A stretch of DNA of 64,000 nt from Pseudomonas avellanae BPIC 631. GTDB taxonomy: Bacteria; Pseudomonadota; Gammaproteobacteria; Pseudomonadales; Pseudomonadaceae. The stretch's first letter is position 1. Every line of letters begins with the position of its first letter. Location of the stretch: NCBI RefSeq assembly GCF_000444135.1, contig NZ_ATDK01000040.1:1-64000 (forward strand), written 5' to 3'. The position numbers were made by a program, and so were the translations under genes. Under the pieces are notes generated by a model. That model did no database searches. It was not told the origin of the DNA and worked only from the letters and a program-made list of their open reading frames with translations. Below are positions 26,422-35,808 of this stretch, one piece after another.

Positions 26422-26567
26422 GAACCATATCCTCTCGTTTAGAGACGGCAGCAGGGGCCAGGACGGATGAATACAAGTACATAGGTCCCGTTACACGCAG
26501 AAACAAGTGCTGCCGTGTAATAACAGACCAACAGTGTGCCCCAGAGAGCAGGGTGCAGGGAAGGTTG

Positions 26568-29261
26568 TCAGGCAGACGGGCGACGAGGGTAACGCGTCAG
26601 TTTTTCGATCAGCTCTTCGCCGGGGATGGGCCTGTCGAACAGGTAACCCTGGCCGACATCGCAGCGATGGCGACGCAGAAACGCCAGCTGGGCAGCGGTT
26701 TCGATGCCTTCGGCGACCACTTTTAGCTTGAGGTTGTGAGCCATGGCGATCACCGCCGAGGTGATTTCCATGTCGTCTTCATCGTCCGGGATGTCGCGGA
26801 TGAAGCTGCGATCGATCTTGATCACATCGATGGGGAATTTTTTCAGGTAGCTGAACGACGAGTAACCGGTGCCGAAGTCATCCATGGCCAATGACAGGCC
26901 AAGCTTCTTCAGCGAGTCGAGTTGCTGGCGGGTGTCTTCGGTGGCTTCCAGCAGCAGGCCTTCGGTCAGCTCCAGTTCCAGCAGCGACGGGTCGAGCTGT
27001 TCCTCTTTGAGGATGGCGGCAATCGAGGACACCAGTTCCGGGTCGGAAAACTGCTTGGGCGATACGTTGATCGCCACGTGCAGGTTACCGAAACCAGCAG
27101 CGGTCAGGTCCTTGCTCATGCGGCAGGACTGCCGGGCAACCCATTTGCCAATCGGAATGATCAGGCCGGTTTCTTCTGCCACGCTGATGAACTGGTCCGG
27201 ACGGATCATGCCTTTTTCAGGATGATTCCAGCGCAGCAGCGCTTCCATACCCAGCAATCGGCCGGTCAGCAGGCACAGCTTGGGCTGATAAAACACTTCC
27301 AGCTCATTCTGGGTCAGCGCGCGGCGCAGGTTGTTCTCGACGAACAGCTTGTAGCTGGCCTCGGCATTCAGCGCCTCGGTGAACACCTGAACCTGATGCT
27401 TGCCGTTGGCCTTGGCCTTGTGCAGGGCCAGCCCGGCGTTTTTCATCAGGGTTTGCGGGTCGCGACCGTGCAATGGCGCGCAGGCCAGACCCACGGAGCC
27501 GGTTACGCTAATCAGCTGGTTGTCGACGAACATCGGCTTGTCCAGCGTCGCCAGCACTTGGCTGGCGGTGGTCTGCCCGGTTTCCTGGCCGGTGTTGTCC
27601 AGCAGCACGGCGAATTCGTTACTGGCAAAACGCGCCAGCACGTCGGTCGGGCTCAACGTGTTGCGCAGGCGGCGCGCCAGGCTGATCAGCAGCTTGTCAC
27701 CTGTCTGGTGGCCGAGGCTGTCGTTGATGCGCTTGAAGTTGTCGATGTCGACCAGCAACAGGCTCATCGGCGTGTCGGTGTCGCGGCCAAAGCGTTCGTC
27801 CAGATTGCGGATGAAGGCCGGACGGTTGCCCAGATTTGTCAGGTTATCGGTGTACGCCAGGCGCTCGATGCGCTGCTGCGCGAGCTTGCTCTGAGTGATG
27901 TCTTCATAGATGCCGATGTAGTGCGTCAGCTCGCGGTTGTCGCCGTACACCTTGGAAATCGACAACTGACCCCAGTAGGGTTCGAGGTTCTTGCGGCGGC
28001 TCTTGAACTCGCCCTGCCAACTGTTGCTGTTGGTCAGGCTGGAGTTGGCCTCGAGCAGCAACTGGTTGAGGTTTTCCAGCGCGGGCAGCTCCGACAGCTT
28101 GTTGCCGGAGACTTCCTCGGAGCTATATTGAGTGATCGCCGTGAAGCTTGGGTTGACGTACTCGACCACGCCATTGCAATTGACCAGCAAAAAGGCGTTG
28201 GCGCTTTGTTCGACGGCGCGCTGGAACAGGTGCAACGCATTGGTCGCAGCCCGGCGGTTATGGTTGTTGATGACCTGAGCGAACTGATCGGCCAGTTCGC
28301 CAGCAAACGCGATTTCGTCGGACTGCCATTCACGCGTCGAGCCCGACTGCTCCAGGCAAAGCACACCAATGACTTGCCCGTCGATACGGATACTGGCGTC
28401 CAGGACCGCGCGCGTCTCTCCAGGTCTCAGGCTTATCGCCATTTCCCGGGTGCGCGGGTCTGTCTGGATATTGCTGGCGTCAATCGCCCTGCTGGTATTC
28501 AGGGCTTGCAGATAAGTAGGGTAGGCGCTGATGTCAATCGCCGTACGGGTCTGGTAGTCGCCACTTTCCCGACGATAGCCGGTGATCGGCTCAAGACGCT
28601 TGTCGTTGAGGTTCCAGATGCTGGCGTGATCGACATCGTAGATATCGCACGCGCTTCTGGTAATCAGTTCTGCCGCTTCCAGCAGGGTATTGGCCGTGGT
28701 GTAACGGTGGCGGGTCAGGCGCAGGATAAGGTCTTGCTGGGCGCGCACTCGTTCAAGGTGTGCAAACTGGTCACGCTGGGCACGTTGGTTGAGTTCCAGG
28801 GCAATCTGCAGCCGTGAGTTGCGGGTTTCCAGCTCAGAGTCAGTGACCGATTCGCCCTCGGTGACACGGTCTTCCACGATCATGAAATAACCGCGCAGCA
28901 AATGACGATTGTGCTGTTTGTAGGCTTCGCCGATTTCGAGCAGGCCAAGCGGGCCTTTAGGGCTGTGCAGCGTATAGCGGATCAGGTAATTCGGAGACGA
29001 GGCCAGTTGCAGTTGAATGTCATCGTGCAGTTGATAACGTGCTTGCGGCTCCATGAGGCTGGCGTAAGGGGATCCAATCAGGGCGCAAAGGTCAACAGCC
29101 GACAGCCCGAGCTGTTTTTCACAGTTCGGGTCGAGAAACAACAGCGCCCAATTGGCTTCATTCAGCCGCTCGAAACGCAGCATGCCCAGGCGCGATGGCA
29201 TCGGCAATTGCGTCACTACCTCGGCTGCGGATCTACCGGCAGCATCGGTTTGGCTTTTCAT
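26568..29261 (-). CDS. dipA: c-di-GMP phosphodiesterase DipA (GAF-PAS-GGDEF-EAL)
   Basis: An 897-residue cytoplasmic protein. The order is an N-terminal PAS-like region, GAF (about 170-330), PAS (about 335-450), GGDEF (about 455-615) and EAL (about 620-885). The GGDEF signature is degenerate (ASNEF), so cyclase activity is unlikely. The EAL domain keeps EALLRW, the DDFGTGYSS loop and KIDRSFI, so it should hydrolyse c-di-GMP. Architecture, degenerate motif and the neighbour msrA match P. aeruginosa DipA/Pch, which promotes biofilm dispersal. The ATG at 29261 (MKSQTD) is preferred over a GTG at 29309. Confidence 0.88.
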   Translation of the reverse strand: MKSQTDAAGRSAAEVVTQLPMPSRLGMLRFERLNEANWALLFLDPNCEKQLGLSAVDLCALIGSPYASLMEPQARYQLHDDIQLQLASSPNYLIRYTLHSPKGPLGLLEIGEAYKQHNRHLLRGYFMIVEDRVTEGESVTDSELETRNSRLQIALELNQRAQRDQFAHLERVRAQQDLILRLTRHRYTTANTLLEAAELITRSACDIYDVDHASIWNLNDKRLEPITGYRRESGDYQTRTAIDISAYPTYLQALNTSRAIDASNIQTDPRTREMAISLRPGETRAVLDASIRIDGQVIGVLCLEQSGSTREWQSDEIAFAGELADQFAQVINNHNRRAATNALHLFQRAVEQSANAFLLVNCNGVVEYVNPSFTAITQYSSEEVSGNKLSELPALENLNQLLLEANSSLTNSNSWQGEFKSRRKNLEPYWGQLSISKVYGDNRELTHYIGIYEDITQSKLAQQRIERLAYTDNLTNLGNRPAFIRNLDERFGRDTDTPMSLLLVDIDNFKRINDSLGHQTGDKLLISLARRLRNTLSPTDVLARFASNEFAVLLDNTGQETGQTTASQVLATLDKPMFVDNQLISVTGSVGLACAPLHGRDPQTLMKNAGLALHKAKANGKHQVQVFTEALNAEASYKLFVENNLRRALTQNELEVFYQPKLCLLTGRLLGMEALLRWNHPEKGMIRPDQFISVAEETGLIIPIGKWVARQSCRMSKDLTAAGFGNLHVAINVSPKQFSDPELVSSIAAILKEEQLDPSLLELELTEGLLLEATEDTRQQLDSLKKLGLSLAMDDFGTGYSSFSYLKKFPIDVIKIDRSFIRDIPDDEDDMEITSAVIAMAHNLKLKVVAEGIETAAQLAFLRRHRCDVGQGYLFDRPIPGEELIEKLTRYPRRPSA

Positions 29262-29445
29262 GAACAAACTCGCTTCCGGAATACTAGTCGCGACGGGGGG
29301 TAAACCCACGCTCGCTTATGGCAAGGTTGCATCATGCGGCCCATGCTTACAAGAGACCACAGTGGCTTAGTGCTATAAAAGTGTCGGCCGCAGGCGCAGG
29401 TTCTTCAATGTAACTGGTCGGATACTCGAAATTACCTGTTTTAAG

Positions 29446-29468
29446 CACAAAACCCCTGTTTTCAGGGG
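29446..29468 (-). terminator. Terminator of the TldD-PmbA-MFS operon
   Basis: CCCCTG (29453-29458) and CAGGGG (29463-29468) with a four-base loop. On the minus strand the stem is followed by TTTTG, past the stop of the MFS gene. Confidence 0.65.
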
Positions 29469-29510
29469 ATATCGGCCGTGCGGGTTCAAGCTCTTCGAGA
29501 GGGCGTGCGG

Positions 29511-30923
29511 TCAGGTCTTCGCCGCCTTTACCTCTTTGGGCGGCAATTGCAGGAAGATCCCGGCTGCGAACATGGCCAAGACTCCGACGCTCAGGAAGGT
29601 CAGCTGGAATGCACCCAGCACACTGCTGACCTCGCCGCTGGTCACCTCTTCACTGAAGCCGCCCAGCAAGGCCGCAGCGCTGGCAACCCCAAGGCTCAGC
29701 GACAACTGCGCCACTACCGAGAGCAGGCTGTTGCCACTCGCGGCGCTGGCGTCGTCCAGGTCGATCAGGGTCACGGTGTTCATCGCCGTGAACTGCAAGG
29801 AGTTCACCGCGCCGAGCAGCCCCAGGTGTATCAGCAGAATCCAGTACGGCGTTTGCCCGTCCACCAGCGCCAGACTGGCCAACAGAATGCCGAGCAGCAA
29901 TGTGTTGCTGGTCAGGATGACCCGATAACCCAGGTGTTCGATCAACCAGCGCGCCACGGTCTTGGCGAACATGCCCGCCGCCGCCAGTGGCAACATGCTC
30001 ATGCCGGCCTGCGAGGGCGAATACCCCAGCGCGACCTGCAGCAGCAACGGCACCAGAAAGGGCAGGGCACCGCTGCCCAGCCGCGCGAACAGGTTGCCCA
30101 TGATGCCCACCGCAAACGTGCGGGTGCGAAACAGCGATGGTGCAAACAGCGGCGACTCGATGTGTCCGGCCCGCAACCAGTAGGCCGCCAGGCAGCCCAT
30201 CCCGGCAAACAGCAGCAGCACCACGCGCATGTGCGGCAGGTGCAGTTCGCCCAGGCCTTCCAGCGCAATGGTGATCAGCACCATCGCTGCGCCAAACAGA
30301 ATAAAGCCGATGCCGTCGAAATGCGTTCGGCCACCGCCAGGCAGATCAGGGATGAAGTGCTTGACCGCGTAACAGCCCAGAAGCCCGACCGGAATGTTGA
30401 TCAGGAAAATCCAGTGCCAGCTCAGGTACTCGACCATCCAGCCACCCAGCGTCGGGCCCAGTAAAGGGCCGAGCAAGCCGGGTATGGTGATGAAGCCCAT
30501 GATCCGCACCAGCTCTGATCGCGGGTAGGCGCGCAACACAATAAGCCGCCCGATGGGCACCATCAGCGCGCCGCCAAGCCCCTGGATAATCCGCGCCGCG
30601 ACCAGCATGGTCAGCGAGTTGGACAGTGCGCACAGCAGCGATCCGAAACTGAACAGCAAAATGGCGCTGAAAAAGATGCGTTTGATCCCGAAGCGGTCGG
30701 CAATCCAGCCCGAGGCCGGGATCAGCAGCGCGATCGTCAGCATGTAGGCGATGACCACCGACTGCATGCGCAGCGGATCTTCTGCCAGAGAGCGGGCCAT
30801 GGACGGCAGGGCGGTATTGAGAATCGTGCCGTCCAGGCTTTGCATGAAGAACGCAATGGCGATGACCCAGGGCATCCAGCGCAGGGTCTTTTCGTCCATG
30901 ATCGGCGCTGCTGAGTTCTGCAT
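29511..30923 (-). CDS. MFS multidrug-type transporter (DHA2, MdtD-like)
   Basis: A 470-residue inner-membrane protein with 13-14 hydrophobic segments. It has the DHA2 motifs: the loop GWIADRFGIKRIF after helix 2, helix 4 ARIIQGLGGALMVP, and the helix 5 antiporter signature ending GPTLGGWM. It is likely a proton-driven exporter. The start is ten bases from the stop of the PmbA-like gene, so it is the last gene of a tldD-like/pmbA-like/MFS operon. The substrate is unknown; operon context could mean export of a product matured by the protease pair, but a generic drug efflux role is equally possible. Confidence 0.88.
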   Translation of the reverse strand: MQNSAAPIMDEKTLRWMPWVIAIAFFMQSLDGTILNTALPSMARSLAEDPLRMQSVVIAYMLTIALLIPASGWIADRFGIKRIFFSAILLFSFGSLLCALSNSLTMLVAARIIQGLGGALMVPIGRLIVLRAYPRSELVRIMGFITIPGLLGPLLGPTLGGWMVEYLSWHWIFLINIPVGLLGCYAVKHFIPDLPGGGRTHFDGIGFILFGAAMVLITIALEGLGELHLPHMRVVLLLFAGMGCLAAYWLRAGHIESPLFAPSLFRTRTFAVGIMGNLFARLGSGALPFLVPLLLQVALGYSPSQAGMSMLPLAAAGMFAKTVARWLIEHLGYRVILTSNTLLLGILLASLALVDGQTPYWILLIHLGLLGAVNSLQFTAMNTVTLIDLDDASAASGNSLLSVVAQLSLSLGVASAAALLGGFSEEVTSGEVSSVLGAFQLTFLSVGVLAMFAAGIFLQLPPKEVKAAKT

Positions 30924-30932
30924 AGGCTCCTG

Positions 30933-32258
30933 CTATAACGTGAAGGTGATGTGGCTGACCAGCGCACCCGGCAGTTGAATGGAGCCGGTCTGGCGCTGAG
31001 TGTAGGTACTCGATTGCAGGATCAGTTCCCGCTCGCGGGTCAGGTCTTCCAGCGCGCTGCCCAACAGGCTGTAGGCGCTGTCATCGAAGCGCATGGTACT
31101 GACCGGTGCGACGATCCTGCCCTCTTCGACCCAGAACGTTGCGAAACGTGTCATGCCTGTCAGACGCGCGGCGGCTCTATCCGAGAAGTTCAGGTACCAC
31201 AGGTTGCTGATGTAAAGCCCTGTGCCGAGCTTTTCAAGCACCTGATCGAGCTCCAGCGAACCACCGGTAATGTCCAGCGCGCTGGGCCATTCACCGTAAT
31301 CCGCGCCATTGGCGGGCAGGTCGTATTCGGCAGCACTGCTTGAATCCACCAGCCGTTCACCGGCCTGACCATCGACGATCAGCGTCAGGTCCTTGCGCGG
31401 GTAGCCTTCACGCGAGAACGCCGGCGAAAGCGAGCCACTGACGTGTTCTTCGACACTGAATAACGGGCTGAACCGGGTGTCACCGTCATACAGCCGTTGC
31501 AGCGGGCTGCGTTTGCTGGCCAGCGCCTGCGCGGAGAAGCCACCCCAGGTGAGCATGCCGATTATTTCATCCACGGCTGCCGGTGCCAGATAGGCGCGGT
31601 ATTGGCCCGGTTCAAGGGTGTGCAGCGGGCGACCGAGAAACTCAAGTTGCTCACGCGACTGCTCAAACCGTCTTACGAAGGCCTCATTGTTCCAGTGATG
31701 ACCGGCATAGTTGGCTTTCACCGCCTGCCCGTTCTCATGAAACAGGCTCCAGTCGAAATTGAAGCTGTTGGCCTGATGCCAGCCCAGCGCGCCCCAGGAA
31801 CTGGCGAAGCCTCGATACAGCGGGCCTGCGGCATAAAAGCCCACCAGATCCAGTTCGCTCGACAACTCGCAGATCTGCTCGACGACCTGTGCAGTGTCGG
31901 GCAGCGGCAGGTCCTGAACGTTACTGCTCTGCCAGGCTTCGGTGTTGGGCAGCAGATATGGGTCTTTCGCCAAGGCAGGCAGCGTTTCGCGCAATTGCTG
32001 CAAGGCGTCGGTCAGGCGCTGGGTGTCTGTCTCTGTATCGCCGGAAAGTGTCACTTCCAGATTGGCATGCCGCTCATCATCGATCAGCTTGAACGTCGCG
32101 ATGACCTGCTGCACGCGGCCGGCCTGGCGTACCTGGCCGTGGTTGAAGCGAATGAAGTCCGACGCTTCGGCGTCGTAAGCCAGGGTGAAGTGTTCGGTCG
32201 GGCTGATGGCAGCCTTGAGCATGGCGACCAGCGCCTCGAATTGCTGTTGGTGCGACAT
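30933..32258 (-). CDS. TldD/PmbA family protein (PmbA/TldE-like)
   Basis: A 441-residue protein of the modulator-of-gyrase family from the ATG at 32258, with GGAGGAG upstream and a one-base TGATG overlap with the TldD-like gene. It lacks the HExxxH metal motif, as PmbA/TldE proteins do, and would be the non-catalytic partner of a heterodimer. Recognisable segments are GFYAAGPLYRGFASSWG and SNLWYLNFSDRAAARLTGMTRFATFWVEEG in pieces near the C-terminus. The canonical tldD/pmbA pair normally lies elsewhere in Pseudomonas genomes, so this appears to be a second pair. Confidence 0.85.
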   Translation of the reverse strand: MSHQQQFEALVAMLKAAISPTEHFTLAYDAEASDFIRFNHGQVRQAGRVQQVIATFKLIDDERHANLEVTLSGDTETDTQRLTDALQQLRETLPALAKDPYLLPNTEAWQSSNVQDLPLPDTAQVVEQICELSSELDLVGFYAAGPLYRGFASSWGALGWHQANSFNFDWSLFHENGQAVKANYAGHHWNNEAFVRRFEQSREQLEFLGRPLHTLEPGQYRAYLAPAAVDEIIGMLTWGGFSAQALASKRSPLQRLYDGDTRFSPLFSVEEHVSGSLSPAFSREGYPRKDLTLIVDGQAGERLVDSSSAAEYDLPANGADYGEWPSALDITGGSLELDQVLEKLGTGLYISNLWYLNFSDRAAARLTGMTRFATFWVEEGRIVAPVSTMRFDDSAYSLLGSALEDLTRERELILQSSTYTQRQTGSIQLPGALVSHITFTL

Positions 32259-33700
32259 CAGGCGTCTCCTCCGAATACATCGACATTGGCAAACACGCAC
32301 GCCGGAGAGGCGTGACCGACACGGATCACCTGGTTGGGCTCGCCCTTGCCACAATTGGGTGTGCCGAGCACTTTGAAGGTGCTGGCATCGCCGACAGCGC
32401 TGAGGTTTTTCCAGAATTGCGCGGAGATCGCCCGATAGTTGGGGTTTTTCACCACGCCCTTGAGCTCGCCGTTTTCAATCAACTGACCCCATTCACAACC
32501 GAACTGGAATTTGTTGCGCGCATCGTCGATAGACCATGAGCGGTTGCTCGACATCAGAATGCCGTGCTCGATAGTGCCGATCAGGCCATCCATCGACTGG
32601 TCGCCCGGTTCGATGTTCAGGTTGGCCATACGATCGATCGGCGCGCGATTCCAGCCACAGGCGCGGCTGTTGGCAACGCCGTCCATGCCGCTGCGGTACT
32701 GCGACAGTGCGCCACCGAGCGGACGCTGCAGCAGGCCGTCGCGGATCAGAAACTGCTTGTTCGCCGGGGTGCCGTCGTCATCGTGCGCGTAACTGGCCAG
32801 TTGTTCGGGAATGTCCGGGTCGAAGGTCACGTTCAACAGGCTGGAGCCGTATTGCAGCGTGCCGAAATCCGAGGTCTTGACGAAGCTGGTGCCTGCGTAA
32901 TTACGCTCGTCACCGAGAATCCGGTCCAGTTCCAGCGGATGGCCGATGGACTCGTGAATCTGCAGCACCATCTGGTCGGGCATCAACAGCAGGTCGCGCG
33001 GTCCTGACGGCGTGTTGGGCGCGAGGATCAACTGCAAGGCCTCATCGGCCACCCTTGCAGCGGAGCCGATCAGCCCGCAGTTGCTGAGCACTTCGATGCC
33101 GCCTTGTTGGCCGAAGTTATGGCCGCCCAGTGTGCGGGTCTGGCTGTCGCGGCCGTCGTAGGCGGTCACGCTCATGCCGGGAAACACAAAACGCTGTGCC
33201 TGACGAAGCTGCGCACCTGCGGTGTTCAGGTAGATCTGCTCGACGGTTTCCAGCCCCAGAATGGCCCGCCAATTGACCAGACGCTCGTCTTTCGGGACTG
33301 CGCTGGACTCAGCCATCAGCAGGCCAATGCAGTCGCTCAACGGCGGGAAGACTTGGTCCATGTTCGGTGACAGGTAGTCAGCCCTGGCGGTTGAAACGGC
33401 TTGCTCGCTCAGGTCCAGCAGCGCGTGCGGTGCAAGGCGGCGGGCCAGTGCTTCGGCCTGATGCAGGGCTGCCTGCAAGCCCTGGCGGGAAATGTCGTTG
33501 GTGGCGGCGTAGGCTTCAACGCCATTCAGGCGCACGGTGAGCATTGCGCCTTCATCGCTGCTCAGCGACGGTGGCTCGGCCACATTCTTGCGCACACACA
33601 AGCGTTGGCCGGTGCGGCGCACATAACGTACGGAAAAGAATTGCGCTTCACTCTGCAAAGCAGCGAAATGCTGCTCGAGCCGGGCGGAGAAATCGAACAT
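32258..33700 (-). CDS. TldD/PmbA family metalloprotease (TldD-like)
   Basis: A 480-residue TldD-like protein carrying the metal-binding HExxxH motif as H249-E250-SIG-H254 (LQIHESIGHPLELDR), so it is the catalytic member of the pair. TldD/TldE proteins degrade unfolded peptides or trim leader peptides of modified microcins. AGGAG precedes the ATG. It heads a three-gene operon ending in an MFS exporter. I looked for a small precursor-peptide gene in the 125 bases upstream and found none. Confidence 0.87.
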   Translation of the reverse strand: MFDFSARLEQHFAALQSEAQFFSVRYVRRTGQRLCVRKNVAEPPSLSSDEGAMLTVRLNGVEAYAATNDISRQGLQAALHQAEALARRLAPHALLDLSEQAVSTARADYLSPNMDQVFPPLSDCIGLLMAESSAVPKDERLVNWRAILGLETVEQIYLNTAGAQLRQAQRFVFPGMSVTAYDGRDSQTRTLGGHNFGQQGGIEVLSNCGLIGSAARVADEALQLILAPNTPSGPRDLLLMPDQMVLQIHESIGHPLELDRILGDERNYAGTSFVKTSDFGTLQYGSSLLNVTFDPDIPEQLASYAHDDDGTPANKQFLIRDGLLQRPLGGALSQYRSGMDGVANSRACGWNRAPIDRMANLNIEPGDQSMDGLIGTIEHGILMSSNRSWSIDDARNKFQFGCEWGQLIENGELKGVVKNPNYRAISAQFWKNLSAVGDASTFKVLGTPNCGKGEPNQVIRVGHASPACVFANVDVFGGDA

Positions 33701-33825
33701 GCAGACAAACTCCTTCTTGAGGGTGGTCGGTGAAGTCCGGAAGGCCTTTTGAGCCGATTGCCTTTGAGAGGGATATTACCCCCAAAGATTGCCAGGCTGT
33801 ACTTGCAAGCATTGAGCCAGACGCT

Positions 33826-34866
33826 TCAGCCCTGCATCACCAGGCGGATGTCCGCTGCGAGTTCACGCACGCGGTCTTCTTCGGTGTCCCACGAACACAT
33901 GAAGCGCGCGCCGCCATTGCCGATGAAGGTGTAGAAGCGCCAGCCCCTGGCCGTCAAGGCTGCGATGGCAGGCTCCGACAGTTGCAGAAACACGCCATTG
34001 GCCTGCACCGGGAACATCAGTTCGACGCCGGCAATGTCCTTGACCAGATCAGCCAGCAACTGCGCGCACCGGTTGGCGTGGCGAGCATGTTTGAGCCACG
34101 CGTCGTTTTCCAGCAGGCCAACCCAGGGCGCGGACAGGAAGCGCATTTTCGACGCCAATTGCCCGGCCTGCTTGCAGCGGTAGTCAAAATCGACGGCCAG
34201 ATCGTGGTCGAAAAACAGGATCGCCTCGCCCACCGCCATGCCGTTTTTGGTGCCGCCGAAGCACAGCACATCAACGCCGGACTTCCAGGTCAGCTCGGCC
34301 GGCGATGCATCCAGAAATGCACAGGCATTGGAGAAACGCGCACCGTCCATGTGCAGGTGCAGGCCCAGTTCCTTGCAGGTGGCGCTGATGGCCTTGAGCT
34401 CTTCTGGCTGATAGACGCCGCCCACTTCCGTGGCCTGAGTCAGGGTTACGACGCGCGGCTTGGGGTAGTGAATGTCCTGACGCTTGAGCGCCACTTCACG
34501 AATCGATTCCGGGGTCAGCTTGCCGCCAGGGCTGCGGGCAGTCAGCAGCTTGGAGCCGTTGGAGAAAAATTCCGGTGCGCCGCATTCATCGGTTTCGACG
34601 TGAGCCGTTTCCGAACAGATGACACTGTGGTAACTCTGGCACAGCGAGGACAGCGCCAGTGAGTTGGCCGCTGTGCCGTTGAAGGCAAAAAACACTTCGC
34701 AGTCGGTTTCGAACAGGCGGCGGAAATCATCCGAGGCGCGTGCAGTCCATTGATCGTCCCCATAGGCACGTTGATGGCCCTTGTTCGCCTGCTCCATCGC
34801 GGCCCACGCTTCAGGGCAGATACCGGAATAGTTGTCACTGGCGAACTGTTGGCTTTGGTCTGTCAT
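33826..34866 (-). CDS. ltaE: Low-specificity L-threonine aldolase
   Basis: A 346-residue pyridoxal-phosphate enzyme cleaving L-threonine and allo-threonine to glycine and acetaldehyde. The start at 34866 (AAGGAA upstream) gives MTDQSQQFASDN. The PLP-binding lysine is K207 in CFGGTKNGM; HMDGARFSNA supplies the cofactor-contacting Asp and Arg. Full length. In this neighbourhood it may feed the glycine pool into which betaine demethylation also drains, but that is inference. Confidence 0.93.
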   Translation of the reverse strand: MTDQSQQFASDNYSGICPEAWAAMEQANKGHQRAYGDDQWTARASDDFRRLFETDCEVFFAFNGTAANSLALSSLCQSYHSVICSETAHVETDECGAPEFFSNGSKLLTARSPGGKLTPESIREVALKRQDIHYPKPRVVTLTQATEVGGVYQPEELKAISATCKELGLHLHMDGARFSNACAFLDASPAELTWKSGVDVLCFGGTKNGMAVGEAILFFDHDLAVDFDYRCKQAGQLASKMRFLSAPWVGLLENDAWLKHARHANRCAQLLADLVKDIAGVELMFPVQANGVFLQLSEPAIAALTARGWRFYTFIGNGGARFMCSWDTEEDRVRELAADIRLVMQG

Positions 34867-34966
34867 GGCCGATTCCTTATGGGCAATTATGCTGCGCACT
34901 GTAGCGAACAAAGAGGGGGGCGGTCATGCTTTGCATGCACGACGCGCCCACACATTCAGGAGTGAT

Positions 34967-35713
34967 ATGGATCTTTCCAACCCGCCTTTTCTGCCCGGAC
35001 GCAATAAGGCGCTGGACCTGCTCAAGTGGCTGGCGATGCTGAGCATGGTGCTCGATCATCTGCGCTATGTGGGCTGGTCGATTGATTTTCTTTATGTGCC
35101 AGGACGTTTCGCCTTTCCCTGGTTCTGTCTGGCGATTGCGGTAAACCTGTCACGGCGCAGCGCAGCCCTTGTGGCCCCGCGTGTGCAATGGCGGTATCTG
35201 GGCTGGTTGTTGGCGTTCGCCGCGCTGTCGGAAATTCCGTATCGACTCTTCATGGCGGATGCGACCGTGCTGAACGTGATGCCGACCCTGTTGCTGGGGT
35301 TGTTGATTGCTCAGGGCTGGCAGCATCGCAATGTAACGACCCGTGTCATGGCCATCGTCGCCCTGTTGCTGGCAGCGGTTTTTCAACAGCACTTGATGTT
35401 TGGCTTCGCCGGCGTGCTGTTGCCGCTGGTCTTTATGCTGGTGCTGCAAAAACAGCTTTGGTATGCGGTGTTCCCGGCTGCCTTCTGCTTGGCGGGGAAC
35501 GCCTGGCCACAGATGTTCGCCGGTGCGGCCTGGGGCGATCCAGTTTCCACAGGTTCGATAATTGCCTGTGCGCTGGCGCCGGTGCTGGGCATCGCGTTGC
35601 TGCGCAGCAAGCCTGGGTTTGCAGTGATCCCGATGCGGCGCTGGGCCTACGCGATCTACCCGCTGCATTTTCTGATGTTGCTGGGAGTGCGGGCGGTGCT
35701 GGAGGGGGTGTGA
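34967..35713 (+). CDS. TraX family membrane protein
   Basis: A 248-residue polytopic membrane protein, about seven or eight hydrophobic segments, starting MDLSNPPFLPGRNKALDLLKW with AGGAG upstream. The KALDLLKWLAMLSMVLDHLRY segment matches TraX, the F-pilin N-acetyltransferase family, also present as chromosomal homologues of unknown substrate. It is a stand-alone gene between ltaE (divergent) and rlmI (convergent). Family good, substrate unknown. Confidence 0.85.
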   Translation: MDLSNPPFLPGRNKALDLLKWLAMLSMVLDHLRYVGWSIDFLYVPGRFAFPWFCLAIAVNLSRRSAALVAPRVQWRYLGWLLAFAALSEIPYRLFMADATVLNVMPTLLLGLLIAQGWQHRNVTTRVMAIVALLLAAVFQQHLMFGFAGVLLPLVFMLVLQKQLWYAVFPAAFCLAGNAWPQMFAGAAWGDPVSTGSIIACALAPVLGIALLRSKPGFAVIPMRRWAYAIYPLHFLMLLGVRAVLEGV

Positions 35714-35727
35714 GAACCGCAACTGCA

Positions 35728-35805
35728 ATTATCGTGCGACGCTCCGCGTCGACATGCCGTTCTGGACGCTCCGCGTCCTCTTTGCGACGCAGAGCGGCCC
35801 TTCAT
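35728..35805. repeat. Composite palindromic repeat
   Basis: Inverted 50-base element of the family at 1-204 (TCGTGCGACGCTCCGCGTCG, then CATGCCGTTCTGGACGCTC) followed by GCGACGCAGAGCGG. It separates convergent traX and rlmI. Confidence 0.8.
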
Positions 35806-35808
35806 CCA

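Noticed and set aside
33701-33825. Possible peptide-precursor gene upstream of the TldD-like operon
   Set aside because: Neither strand shows a start with ribosome site followed by a frame of useful length.
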